This document shows positions 18,469 to 27,441 of a stretch of 64,000 nt of DNA, in pieces. Position 1 is the stretch's first letter. Each line of letters opens with the position of its first letter. Made by a program: the position numbers and the translations under genes. Source of the DNA: Chitinophaga fulva (GTDB lineage Bacteria; Bacteroidota; Bacteroidia; Chitinophagales; Chitinophagaceae); contig NZ_JABBGC010000004.1 of the NCBI RefSeq assembly GCF_012927205.1, positions 62,001 to 126,000 of the forward strand, written 5' to 3'. The notes beneath the pieces are model-generated. The model worked only from the letters and a program-made list of their open reading frames with translations. It made no database searches and had not been told where the DNA came from.

Positions 18469-18533
18469 ACGGGACTATTTGCAGATATACTTATGCATAA
18501 CAGCAAAGTCACGGTATTGGTTGACCGTAAAGT

Positions 18534-19319
18534 TTAGGATACCGGTGTTTTCCCGCCATCTACGGCGATGCTGGTGCCGGTAACGTAGGATGCGGCAGGG
18601 GAGGCCAGGAAAGCGGCCATGGCGGCTACTTCATGTGCTTCGCCGAACCGTTTCATAGGAATCTCGTTCCGCCATTCTTCGGCTACTGTTGCCGGCGATA
18701 CGTTCCTCGCGGCAGCAGCAGCGATGAATAGTTTGTCCAGCCGGTCGGTGAGGGTGGAGCCGGGCAATACATTATTCACCGTAATACCGTGCTGTGCCAG
18801 TTCATTGGCCAGTGTTTTGGCCCAGGCAGCCACAGCCCAGCGGGTAGTGTTGGATACGCCGAGGTTCTTCAGCGGGGCTTTTACGGAAGTAGAGATGATG
18901 TTGATAATACGGCCATATCCTGCCTGTATCATACCGGGCACCAACGCTTGTGCCAGTACCTGGTTACAGAGCACATGTTGTGAAAAAGCATCGGATAAAG
19001 TGGAGGTGGAAGCCTGTAAGATAGGGCCAGCTGCTGGTCCGCCGGTATTATTGATCAGGATATGCACGGGCCCTTCAAGGGCTATGTCAGCTGCCAGATC
19101 GGTCACGGCTTCCAGGTCGGTGAAATCAGATACGATGTAACGGTGGGGCTGACCGGCGTCGTCGGCGAGTTGGGCAACGGCAGCTTTCAGCTTTTCTTCG
19201 TTGCGGGCAGTGAGGATGCAGGTGGCGCCCAGTGCGGCCAGCTCTATAGCGGTGGCAAGGCCGAGGCCTTGTGAACTACCGCATACCAGCGCGGTTTTAC
19301 CTTCCAGGGAGATATTCAT
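18534..19319 (-). CDS. SDR-family protein lacking the canonical YxxxK
   Basis: This is a 261-residue short-chain dehydrogenase/reductase fold, with the dinucleotide motif GSSQGLG (residues 14-20), the NNTGG strand (90-94) and a C-terminal DGG signature (SIAVDGGKTP). The usual catalytic Tyr-x3-Lys should follow the serine at 143-145 by 13 residues. In its place the sequence reads S156-N-T-T-R160, so both Tyr and Lys are replaced. Such atypical FabG-like SDRs with a WAKTLANELA segment and an LPGSTLTDRL segment recur in bacteria, and their reactions are unclear. It lies just upstream of lutABC. A long AT-rich inverted repeat ends 4 bp before the start codon. Confidence 0.85.
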   Translation of the reverse strand: MNISLEGKTALVCGSSQGLGLATAIELAALGATCILTARNEEKLKAAVAQLADDAGQPHRYIVSDFTDLEAVTDLAADIALEGPVHILINNTGGPAAGPILQASTSTLSDAFSQHVLCNQVLAQALVPGMIQAGYGRIINIISTSVKAPLKNLGVSNTTRWAVAAWAKTLANELAQHGITVNNVLPGSTLTDRLDKLFIAAAAARNVSPATVAEEWRNEIPMKRFGEAHEVAAMAAFLASPAASYVTGTSIAVDGGKTPVS

Positions 19320-19322
19320 CAG

Positions 19323-19396
19323 GTTATTTTTTTATTTAGATATTTTGAAATTTAAGTAGCTCCCCTAAATATCAAAATATCTAAATAAAAAATAAC
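19323..19396. repeat. Long AT-rich inverted repeat before the SDR gene
   Basis: The arms 19323-19354 and 19366-19396 match over about 30 bp with only two or three differences and flank an 11-base spacer. The sequence is almost only A and T except the spacer. It ends 4 bp before the SDR start codon and begins 9 bp after the stop of the gene upstream. It lacks a T tract placed as in a terminator, so a hairpin that controls access to the start, or a small mobile element, are alternatives. Confidence 0.85.
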
Positions 19397-19404
19397 TAAA
19401 TAGT

Positions 19405-20526
19405 TTAAACGCGGACGTAGATCTTCCGTTTGTCAAGGATAAGCCCGACGGTCCAACAGACCAGCATAAACGTCAGGGAAAACAGGAGGGAGCCGAACTT
19501 GCCGGGAGACAACGGCTGGAAGAACTGGTCATTGATCCATTGATACAACGATTTATCGCCCACCTGGAAGAAGTAGAACAGGATAGCGAGCACTTCAGAC
19601 AACAGGTAAAGGAACAGCGGATTTTTACCGAAGACGGTGAAAAAGCCGGTGCCTTTGGTGAAGCCGGCCATATCAATCAATTGTATTAACAGCGATAACA
19701 ATATCAGGTCGATGCCTACCGTGAGCAGGACATAGGAGCTGGTCCACAGTTTCTTATTGATCGGGAAAACAGTATTCCATGCATAAGCCAGTACAATAAG
19801 GGCTATGCCGGCAGTGGCCATCCGCAGCAGTCCCTGCTGTGTACGTCCTTGCTGCTGTACAAAAAGACCCGTGTAATACCCGGCTACTACGTTGACTACC
19901 GCAGGAAAAGTGCTGAGTATCCCCTCAGGGTCAAAGGCGAAGCCTTCTCCGTGATAGAGGTGGTTATCGCCCAGCACCAGTTTATCAAGCGTCAGGCCTG
20001 CATTGCCATGGATACCGTACTGATCGCCAGGGGCGCCGCAAAACCACAGAATGGCCCAGTAGCCGAAAAGGAACAGGGCACTGACGGTCCACACGCCTTT
20101 TTTGGGAAGGTAATGTATCAGCAACGAGGCAATGCCATAACAGAGTGCAATACGTTGCAACACGCCGAGTACACGGGTGTGACTGAACGGTTTGAAGACC
20201 AGGCCGGCATCGGTGTGTTGTACAAAGGGAAACCAATACATGAGGTATCCCAGCAGAAAAATAAGGAAGGTGCGTTTGAAGATTTTGCCTAAAACAGCGG
20301 CGTTACCCAGCTGTTCGTATTTTCTCATGCTGAAGCTCATGGCGTTACCGACGGCGAAAAGAAAGGAAGGAAATACCAGGTCGGTGGGCGTCCATCCATG
20401 CCAGGGGGCATGGTCCAGCGGCCAGTAAGTGCCTCCTGTGCCGCCGGTGTTTACAATGATCATGAAGCAAACAGTCATGCCGCGGAATACGTCCAGCGGT
20501 AAAAAGCGTTGGGAGCTTTGTGTCAT
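19405..20526 (-). CDS. HGSNAT-like/DUF5009 membrane acyltransferase
   Basis: This 373-residue integral membrane protein has about ten hydrophobic segments. The N-terminus RFLPLDVFRGMTVCFMIIVN followed by HAPWHGWTPTDLVFPSFLF is the signature of the heparan-alpha-glucosaminide N-acetyltransferase family (DUF5009/YeiB-like). The conserved LGVLQRIALCYGIASLL segment is also present. The human relative transfers acetyl groups across the membrane to glucosamine; bacterial homologues probably acylate sugars of the cell envelope or from degraded glycans. The gene is on the minus strand before the SDR and lut genes, with an inverted repeat between. Confidence 0.87.
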   Translation of the reverse strand: MTQSSQRFLPLDVFRGMTVCFMIIVNTGGTGGTYWPLDHAPWHGWTPTDLVFPSFLFAVGNAMSFSMRKYEQLGNAAVLGKIFKRTFLIFLLGYLMYWFPFVQHTDAGLVFKPFSHTRVLGVLQRIALCYGIASLLIHYLPKKGVWTVSALFLFGYWAILWFCGAPGDQYGIHGNAGLTLDKLVLGDNHLYHGEGFAFDPEGILSTFPAVVNVVAGYYTGLFVQQQGRTQQGLLRMATAGIALIVLAYAWNTVFPINKKLWTSSYVLLTVGIDLILLSLLIQLIDMAGFTKGTGFFTVFGKNPLFLYLLSEVLAILFYFFQVGDKSLYQWINDQFFQPLSPGKFGSLLFSLTFMLVCWTVGLILDKRKIYVRV

Positions 20527-20640
20527 TTTCCCCGGGTTATTTGGTTGATAAGATGGTAAGGAATGCGTTTGAGTGTCTACAATATAGACATCTCTTTTTC
20601 AAAATCCAAATACCCCGGAAAAATGAGCGACTGGAAAGTT

Positions 20641-21471
20641 TTATTTGGAGAACCCTTTACCTAATACTTCGTGTACTTCGTGAATCACGACAAATGCTTC
20701 AGGATCAGCTTCCTGCACCACTTCTTTGAGGCGCATCAGCTCCTGTTTGCCGATAATAACATACAAAACTTCTTTCGGGTCGCCGGTATAGGCGCCATGG
20801 CCATGCAATACGGTAGCGCCGCGTAGCATCTCTCCGGTGATCTTTTGGGCAATCTGGGGCGTATGCTGGGAAATAATGGTGATCGCTCTTTTAGTATTAA
20901 GGCCGTCTACGATATAATCCACTGCCCGGGCGCCAATGTATACAGCAATAAAGGTATACATCGTTTTTTCCAGTCCAATGATAAAGGAAGATGCCGCAAT
21001 CACCAGGATATCAAATATGAGCATGGCGTTGCCGAGCGACCAGCCCAGGTATTTCTGGCACATACGCGCCACGATGGCTGATCCACCGGTGGTACCGCCG
21101 GAAAGGAATACAAGGCCGATGCCAATGCCCACCAGCAAACCGGCGAAGATAGCGGCCAACAAAGGATTGGAGGTAACAGGTGTCAGGGTGTTTTCTGTCA
21201 GGTACAGGAACAGGGAACAGAAAATGATGCCCAGGATGGTGTATAACATTACCCGCCGGTCCAGCAACCTGTAACCCGCTATAATCAGGAACACGTTGAT
21301 GATCAGGTTAGTGATGCCGGGCGACCAGCCGAAGTAATAATAGGTAACGATGGTAATGCCGATAACCCCGCCTTCAGAAAGTTTATTGGGGATGGCCAGG
21401 TAGTTGATACCTACAGCAAATATCAGTGCGCCAACAATCAGCAGCAGGATATTCTTCACATGTGATTTCAT
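20641..21471 (-). CDS. YitT family membrane protein
   Basis: The 276-residue protein has five or six transmembrane segments (DUF161, about residues 8-190), including the repeated glycine-rich segments GINYLAIPNKLSEGGVIG and LVFLSGGTTGGSAIVA. The C-terminal soluble DUF2179 domain (about 215-275) contains RGATVLHGHGAYTGDPKEVL, a common YitT signature. The substrate is unknown; YitT proteins are presumed transporters or membrane regulators. It appears to be monocistronic. Confidence 0.9.
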   Translation of the reverse strand: MKSHVKNILLLIVGALIFAVGINYLAIPNKLSEGGVIGITIVTYYYFGWSPGITNLIINVFLIIAGYRLLDRRVMLYTILGIIFCSLFLYLTENTLTPVTSNPLLAAIFAGLLVGIGIGLVFLSGGTTGGSAIVARMCQKYLGWSLGNAMLIFDILVIAASSFIIGLEKTMYTFIAVYIGARAVDYIVDGLNTKRAITIISQHTPQIAQKITGEMLRGATVLHGHGAYTGDPKEVLYVIIGKQELMRLKEVVQEADPEAFVVIHEVHEVLGKGFSK

Positions 21472-21560
21472 GGGGCAAAAATAAATGATTTATGTATGCA
21501 AAAGATTCCCGTGCCCCCTGCTGTTCCCGCAACTTAACACGAAAAAAATCTCAAAAATTA

Positions 21561-21614
21561 TTTGGAATTATTAAAACTCGATGTATATTTGTCTACCAAT
21601 TCAGTAGACTAATA
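21561..21614 (+). promoter_or_regulatory. Promoter with inverted-repeat operator, PstS-like gene
   Basis: TTTG (21561-21564), 19 bp, TATATTTG (21584-21591) match the Bacteroidota promoter exactly. At the predicted transcription start lies GTCTACC-N6-GTAGACTAATA (21591-21614), the same element found in the susC promoter with the same 6-bp spacing. The leader to the coding start at 21980 is long (about 380 nt) and I see no gene or recognised riboswitch in it. Confidence 0.75.
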
Positions 21615-21979
21615 GTTTACGATCATACAAAGGGAGAACAAGGCAATACTCCCGGCATCCTTTGATCCACCAGCAAAGAGCAGCCGCCATTAATTGACAA
21701 TTGTGTAAAACGATACACTATGAATCGGCATACTCAGGACTGTGGACTACGTTCCCAAGCGTTGTATACATCAAAGGTTAATCATACCTGTTTCCATCAC
21801 ATGATAGTGCTGCAAGGTTGTTGTGGCTGTTGACCGATCATCTTGCGTTCTGTAAGCTGTAAATAGAATGCCTGGTCAGGCTTGCGGGGATGGTATGCTG
21901 CAAATTTATTGGTGGTAAATTTTTCAGTATCATACCTACCCGCGCCTCCTGGCATATTACCCATCCAAAATCACTTGCT

Positions 21980-22849
21980 ATGAAAACGTTCGGATACATC
22001 CTGCTGGCAGCTGCGTGGACGGTTGCTCTACCAGCCAGCGCACAGCAGGTTTCAGATACTATAACGGTTACGGGTACACGTTTTACATTCCCCCTTGTAC
22101 AGGAATGGATAGATCAGTTCCGTCAAACACACCCCGGTACCGTATTCCGGCTGGTATCGCCCAGAGACCCTGCGGCGGCACAGGCAGCCATTCATTTCAC
22201 CGCACAAAAGATCAATCACAAAAACGAACAATATCAATATATACCGGTAGCCCGCTATGCCCTGCTGCCAGTGGCCAACTCCCACAGCGGGTACGCCGCC
22301 AAACCCTTGACAGTGGAAGCGCTGCGGGTATTGTACTTCAAAAAAGAAGGAGCGGAGGCTACACCGGAAAAAGCGGTGGTGTACAACCGCCGCGAGAAAT
22401 CCTGCGCACCGGTTACCTTCGCCGCTTTCTACGGTGCCGCTTTTGAAGATATCAAAGGAAAACAGGTGCCTGGAGATGACCAACAGTTGCTGAAAGCGGT
22501 ACAGGAAGACCCTGCCGCGATATCTTTTAATAATCCGGGTTTCATCTATGATCTGCGCAACCGTAAACCGGTACACGATATCGCCGTGATACCACTCGAC
22601 TTGAATGGAAACGGTCAACTTGAAAGTACAGAAGACTTCTACACTGATCTCGATGTATTGATCAACCGGCTGGAAACAGCACCCCCGCCGGGAATCCCCA
22701 TCGAGGAAGTGGTATTGAGCTACGACCGCTCCCTGAACAAGGAGAGACCCGTGATACAAGCCTGGGTACAATACATCCAGGCCGCAGGGCAGGGACAGTT
22801 GCATCATTTCGGTTTCCTGGCTACCCACCCGGCAACCGCCAGCAGATAA
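21980..22849 (+). CDS. PstS-like periplasmic substrate-binding protein
   Basis: The 289-residue product has a signal peptide (MKTFGYILLAAAW...SAQ) and a periplasmic-binding fold typical of the PstS-like group: TVTGTRFTFPLVQEWIDQF near the N-terminus, then YIPVARYALLPVANSHSGYA and VEALRVLYFK. It starts at the ATG at 21980, just before the signal peptide. No ABC permease genes adjoin it. In Bacteroidota such orphan PstS-like proteins often sit near TonB-system genes, and a TonB gene follows 0.6 kb downstream. It shares a promoter element with susC here. Ligand is unknown; phosphate or another oxyanion is plausible. Confidence 0.75.
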   Translation: MKTFGYILLAAAWTVALPASAQQVSDTITVTGTRFTFPLVQEWIDQFRQTHPGTVFRLVSPRDPAAAQAAIHFTAQKINHKNEQYQYIPVARYALLPVANSHSGYAAKPLTVEALRVLYFKKEGAEATPEKAVVYNRREKSCAPVTFAAFYGAAFEDIKGKQVPGDDQQLLKAVQEDPAAISFNNPGFIYDLRNRKPVHDIAVIPLDLNGNGQLESTEDFYTDLDVLINRLETAPPPGIPIEEVVLSYDRSLNKERPVIQAWVQYIQAAGQGQLHHFGFLATHPATASR

Positions 22850-23133
22850 CAACGGAAGCTATATACTCCGGTAAAGAGGCGTTATCCTGAACAATACTGG
22901 TGGGTGTTGTAGGATGACGGCCTCGCCAGCCGGAGGTCATCACCTGACATTATTTGTCCTATGAGAACGCCTGTTGCTCATCAGGGAAAAACTAATGAGA
23001 AAAGGCGTAGTAACGTAAACGCTTATACTTTTTTCGGAAAGCCTAATTTATCAGGAAGGAACCATCTGTTTTCAGGTAAGGCTCCCAGTGCCAGCAAGTC
23101 CCGGTCGCGCACCGGGGCTTCTTCTTTTTGCGG

Positions 23134-23280
23134 CATCTGTATCATGATACACTTACTGTAAAAGAAATCACCTATCATCCCGGCTTTGAAGACCCGGCTT
23201 ATTTTAATCGCTTTTTCCGGAAGGAAATGAATATCCCGCCCAGGCAATTCAGACAGTCGGTGAAATTGTCTGCACGATAA
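23134..23280 (+). pseudogene. C-terminal remnant of an AraC-family regulator
   Basis: The frame reads LTVKEITYHPGFEDPAYFN, then RFFRKEMNIPPRQFRQS and a stop at 23278-23280. This is the second helix-turn-helix of an AraC/XylS regulator, including the diagnostic GFEDPAYFNRFFRKE. No start codon or first helix-turn-helix is present, and an in-frame stop lies near 23078. The region 22850-23466 otherwise contains no intact gene. A protein-like minus-strand frame at 23023-23140 (ending FLPDKLGFPKKV) may be the scrap of a second gene. Confidence 0.75.
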
Positions 23281-23466
23281 CAGGATATAACGGTGATGAT
23301 TATACGAATAAATGTCGATGATCGTTTTTATAACCGTTGACCCATTTGTTACGTTGTTGTTTCCCCGTTAGTCCCGCCTGGCCATCTCCCGGCAGGGGGA
23401 AAAATATTTTTCATTTTGTTATGGAAAATATTTTACCCGACCATCTAAGTAATAAACACATTTACC

Positions 23467-24312
23467 ATGGACGCAGCTAAAATCCCGGGGAATGATTTCC
23501 TCGACATCCTTTTCGAAGGAAGAAACAAAGACTATGGGGCTTATGCATTACGCAACCGTTATGACCGGCGTGTACGCAATGCCGTTATGGGCACCGCTTC
23601 TATTGTATTGGTAGTGATGGGTGGATATGTGCTGAATAATACATTAATGGCGCGGGACATCGTTGACAAACCCCTTGCTCTCGTACATGAACTTCCCACC
23701 ATGATCGACGTGGAAAAACCGCTTCCTGATCCGGTTTTACCACCGCCTCCACCGGCACAGGCAATACCACCGCCATCCGCGCCTACTGTGGATTTCGCCA
23801 GTCTGGTAGTAGCGCCTGATAAAGACGTAAGACCGGATGAAGAGCCTCCGCGCATCAAAGACATCGGCAATAAAGCCATCGGTTTGGATGACAAGGATGG
23901 TGACCCGAATGGCCGTCCTGATGGATTGGATGATCTGAAAGGGCCCACTACCGGTGTGGTAGATGTTCCTGTAGCACCGGAGCGGGAAGAAAGATTCACT
24001 TTTGTGGAATTTATGCCGGAATTTCCTGGTGGAGAAGCCGCGTTGATGAAGTATCTGAGCAAAAATTTACGGTACCCGAATATGGCGCAGGAAAACGGTA
24101 TACAAGGCAGTATTTTCGTTCAGTTTGTTGTGAACAAGGATGGTAGTATTTCAGAGGTAAAAACAATGGGTGCTCACAAAGGAGCAGGTCTGGAAGAAGA
24201 AGCTATTCGCGTCGTAAGTAAAATGCCCAGCTGGAAACCCGGTAAACAAAACGGAAAAGCGGTAACAGTGATCTTCAACTTACCGATCAGTTTCAGGCTC
24301 GACAACCAGTAA
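23467..24312 (+). CDS. tonB: Energy transducer TonB
   Basis: This 281-residue protein links the inner-membrane ExoB/ExbD-type motor to outer-membrane receptors such as SusC. The cytoplasmic N-terminus has the Bacteroidota signature FLDILFEGRNKDYGAYALR. One transmembrane segment follows (about residues 38-58), then a proline-rich periplasmic spacer (PDPVLPPPPPAQAIPPP) and an acidic linker. The C-terminal TonB domain (about 175-281) contains PEFPGGEAALMKYLSKNLRY and a final VIFNLPISFRL. No ExbB or ExbD gene is adjacent. A terminator lies about 210 bp downstream. Confidence 0.93.
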   Translation: MDAAKIPGNDFLDILFEGRNKDYGAYALRNRYDRRVRNAVMGTASIVLVVMGGYVLNNTLMARDIVDKPLALVHELPTMIDVEKPLPDPVLPPPPPAQAIPPPSAPTVDFASLVVAPDKDVRPDEEPPRIKDIGNKAIGLDDKDGDPNGRPDGLDDLKGPTTGVVDVPVAPEREERFTFVEFMPEFPGGEAALMKYLSKNLRYPNMAQENGIQGSIFVQFVVNKDGSISEVKTMGAHKGAGLEEEAIRVVSKMPSWKPGKQNGKAVTVIFNLPISFRLDNQ

Positions 24313-24454
24313 TCCCGGCCTGCCATCCATTTAACCTGAAACACCTATACATACCCTTTCTACCCAATTCCATAACATTTTATTCATCTAACCTTAAAAA
24401 AATTGCAATCGACTGATTGTTCAATCCTCTTATGTCCATACCTGGTCTCTCCGC

Positions 24455-24488
24455 ACATCAGGTGAATCAGGAATAATCATGTCCATCA
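24455..24488 (+). repeat. Dispersed ATCAGGCGAATCAG repeat, copy 1
   Basis: ACATCAGGTGAATCAGGAAT followed by AATCATGTCCATCA matches a family with further copies at 31241-31275 (inverted), 31378-31410 and 61096-61131. All copies are intergenic. Confidence 0.7.
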
Positions 24489-24523
24489 AGGGGTTCCTTC
24501 CGCTGTTCTAATACCTATGCGTG

Positions 24524-24560
24524 TCCCGGCCTGCACTTCGCGGCCGGGATTTTTGTTTTT
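24524..24560 (+). terminator. Intrinsic terminator downstream of tonB
   Basis: TCCCGGCC (24524-24531) pairs with GGCCGGGA (24542-24549), followed by TTTTTGTTTTTT. The remaining gene-free sequence 24313-24708 is AT-rich near the ppc start and shows no other feature beyond the dispersed repeat. Confidence 0.85.
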
Positions 24561-24708
24561 TCTTATTAGAAATTATTCAAACATTTTTGATTTATGTCAA
24601 ATAATAATCAAAAAATAAAGAGTTTGATATATAAACAACTAAACAAAATAATTATTAATTTAACGGCCGCTTAGTTCTCTTCTTCAGCACTATAAACGGA
24701 TTTTTAGT

Positions 24709-27288
24709 ATGGAAGCGCCGGTAAACAACTCGTTGCAGCAGTTTAAGAACCTTGTTGGCACAAAGTTCCAGCTGTATAACAGTCTCTTCACCTCTTTGCC
24801 CTTTCACCGGGTAGAGAAGACGGGCATCTTTCTTTCCCTTTTCCTCCTGCACTGCGAGGAAGGATATGCCCGCGGGAACAGTCCCCAGACCATTATGGAC
24901 TCCTTTTTTGAACAGTATACCACGTATACGGACGAGCAGCAGCGGACCGACCTGCTGTTCCGCTTTGTACAGTATGCTGAAAGGCAGGTGGTACTGTTCG
25001 ACGCCCTGGAAGATGCCGCATTCCGCTATATCCGCGACCTGGAAGGCGCCGGTACCCTGCGCCACCTGCAATCGGAGGTCATCCAGGAGCAGGCTCAGGC
25101 CAAGCTGAAGGAAAAACTGGAACATTTCTCTGTCCGCCTCGTGCTGACGGCCCACCCCACCCAGTTCTACCCTGGCGAAGTGCTCGGTATCATCAACGAC
25201 CTGGCCCGCGCGCTCGTGGAGGAAAATACCTCCGAGGTGAACATGTACCTGCAACAGCTGGGTAAAACCCCCTTCTTCAAAAAAGAGAAGCCCACGCCCT
25301 ATGATGAAGCCATCAGCCTGGTGTGGTTCCTGGAAAATATATTCTACCGCGCCGGCGGCCGTATCCTTTCTTTCCTGAAAGCACAGTTCCCCGGAGCTGT
25401 CAGCAGCAAGAACCCGGTTATCCGCATGGGATTCTGGCCCGGCGGGGACCGCGACGGCAACCCCTTCGTGAATGCCGCTACCACCGTGGAAGTGGCCGCT
25501 GCCCTCCGCGCTTCGATCATGCGCTGTTACTTCCGGGAGGTACGTAACCTGAAACGCCGCCTCACCTTCAAAGGTGTGGAAAACGTAGTGGCGGCACTGG
25601 AAGACAAACTGTCACGCAACCTCTTCACTGCCGGCCATAAAGCGGATATCAGCCGCCAGGAAATACTGGACACGCTGGCGGATATACGAAAAACAATCGT
25701 GGAGCAACACAACGGGCTGTTTGTGCACCTGGTAGACAACCTGGCCAGTAAAGTGGAAATCTTCGGGTTGTACTTCGCTTCACTGGATGTCCGTCAGGAC
25801 AGCTCTGTTCATGAAGCATTGCTGGACGCCGTGGTCAGCAAAACCGATGCGCTCCCGAAAGATTATGCATCCCTCGATGATGCGGGCAAAATCAAAGCCC
25901 TGCTCAATATCAGCCAGGCGATAGATCCTGCGCTGCTGGACACTCCGCTGCATCAGGACAGTCTCCGCACCGTGGCTGCCATCAAACAGATACAGGAAGC
26001 CAACGGGGAAGAGGGCTGTCATCGCTATATTATCAGTCACTCCACCAGCGAACTCAATGTGATGGAAGTATATGGTATGTTCCTGCTCAGCGGCTGGCAA
26101 CGGGAATCCATGACCATCGATATTGTACCGCTGTTTGAAACCATCGAGGACCTGCGGCATGCCGGACAGGTGATGAAAGCGCTGTATGAAAATGCAGAAT
26201 ATCGTGAACACCTGCGCCGCCGCCAGTGTAAACAAACCATCATGCTTGGTTTCTCCGACGGTACCAAAGATGGCGGTTACCTCATGGCCAACTGGAGCAT
26301 CTACAAGGCCAAAGAAGAGCTGACCCGCATTTCCAAGGAATACGATGTGGACGTGGTGTTCTTCGACGGCCGGGGAGGCCCTCCTGCCCGTGGCGGTGGA
26401 AAAACCCATCAGTTCTATGCGTCCATGGGCCGCAATATTGCCAATCAGGAGATACAGCAGACCATACAGGGGCAGACCATCAGTTCCAACTTCGGTACGG
26501 TGGACGCGGCCCAGTTCAACATGGAGCAGCTGGTACACGCCGGTATCACGAATGAACTGTTCTCTTCCCGTGAGGTGACCCTCACCGAGGCGGAGGAAGA
26601 CCTGCTGCAATCCCTTGCTGACGCCGGTTATGCATCTTACAACAAACTGAAGAACCATCCTTATTTTCTGGAATATCTGGACCATGCCAGTCCGCTGCGT
26701 TATTATGCGGAAGCCAATATCGGCAGCCGCCCGAGTAAACGTAACGCCAACGCAAAACTCAACCTCAACGATCTGAGGGCCGTGCCTTATGTAGGCGCCT
26801 GGAGCCAGTTGAAACAGAACGTGCCTGGTTACTACGGTGTAGGCAGCGCGCTCAAATACCTCGATGAACAAGGCAAATGGCCGGAGCTGGAGCACTTGTA
26901 CCAGCACTCCCTGTTTTTCCGCACCCTGTTGGACAACTGTGAGATGGCCATGAAAAAGAGCTATTTCCCGCTCACCGCCTATCTGGCCAAACATCCGCAA
27001 TACGGTGAGGTATGGCAGGCGATTTATGATGAATTTGAGTTGACCAAAAAGTTCCTGCTCCGCCTGACCGGAGAATCAGAACTGATGGAAGCCAGCCCGA
27101 TTGACCAATTATCTATCCAGATGCGGGAGAGGATTGTGCTGCCGTTGCTCACCACGCAGCAATATGCACTGACGCGCCTGCGTGAGCTGGATGCTGATAC
27201 TAACAATGGGCATGGCCGTGAAACGTATGAAAAACTGATCATGCGTTGCTCCTTTGGTATCATCAATGCCGGCCGTAATTCAGCCTGA
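24709..27288 (+). CDS. ppc: Phosphoenolpyruvate carboxylase
   Basis: This cytoplasmic enzyme carboxylates PEP to oxaloacetate and refills the TCA cycle. The diagnostic segments are VLTAHPTQFYPGE (catalytic His, about residue 148), FWPGGDRDGNPFV (about 242-255), the GFSDGTKDGGYLMANW segment (about 519-534) and the FFDGRGGPPARGGGKTH loop (about 552-568). The C-terminus ends in IINAGRNSA, close to the NTG end typical of the family. At 859 residues it is a little shorter than the E. coli enzyme. It is monocistronic with its own terminator. Confidence 0.95.
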   Translation: MEAPVNNSLQQFKNLVGTKFQLYNSLFTSLPFHRVEKTGIFLSLFLLHCEEGYARGNSPQTIMDSFFEQYTTYTDEQQRTDLLFRFVQYAERQVVLFDALEDAAFRYIRDLEGAGTLRHLQSEVIQEQAQAKLKEKLEHFSVRLVLTAHPTQFYPGEVLGIINDLARALVEENTSEVNMYLQQLGKTPFFKKEKPTPYDEAISLVWFLENIFYRAGGRILSFLKAQFPGAVSSKNPVIRMGFWPGGDRDGNPFVNAATTVEVAAALRASIMRCYFREVRNLKRRLTFKGVENVVAALEDKLSRNLFTAGHKADISRQEILDTLADIRKTIVEQHNGLFVHLVDNLASKVEIFGLYFASLDVRQDSSVHEALLDAVVSKTDALPKDYASLDDAGKIKALLNISQAIDPALLDTPLHQDSLRTVAAIKQIQEANGEEGCHRYIISHSTSELNVMEVYGMFLLSGWQRESMTIDIVPLFETIEDLRHAGQVMKALYENAEYREHLRRRQCKQTIMLGFSDGTKDGGYLMANWSIYKAKEELTRISKEYDVDVVFFDGRGGPPARGGGKTHQFYASMGRNIANQEIQQTIQGQTISSNFGTVDAAQFNMEQLVHAGITNELFSSREVTLTEAEEDLLQSLADAGYASYNKLKNHPYFLEYLDHASPLRYYAEANIGSRPSKRNANAKLNLNDLRAVPYVGAWSQLKQNVPGYYGVGSALKYLDEQGKWPELEHLYQHSLFFRTLLDNCEMAMKKSYFPLTAYLAKHPQYGEVWQAIYDEFELTKKFLLRLTGESELMEASPIDQLSIQMRERIVLPLLTTQQYALTRLRELDADTNNGHGRETYEKLIMRCSFGIINAGRNSA

Positions 27289-27320
27289 TCCCTTATTTCT
27301 TAACAGTAAAGTAACAGTGA

Positions 27321-27358
27321 AGACCTTAGCAGAGCGACGCTCCGCTAAGGTCTTTGTT
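27321..27358 (+). terminator. Intrinsic terminator of ppc
   Basis: AGACCTTAGC (27321-27330) pairs with GCTAAGGTCT (27344-27353), with a further GAGC-type inner pairing, and ends TTGTT. T tract is short. Confidence 0.8.
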
Positions 27359-27441
27359 CAACATAGAAATCATAATTCGTAGGCAGTAATTCCCAATTCT
27401 TCCCTACTTTTACATCTCCTTTAGTATAACTACAATTCAAT

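Noticed and set aside
21600..21979. Riboswitch in the 380-nt leader of the PstS-like gene
   Set aside because: No conserved core of a known riboswitch class could be recognised by eye; only the promoter and inverted repeat are supported.
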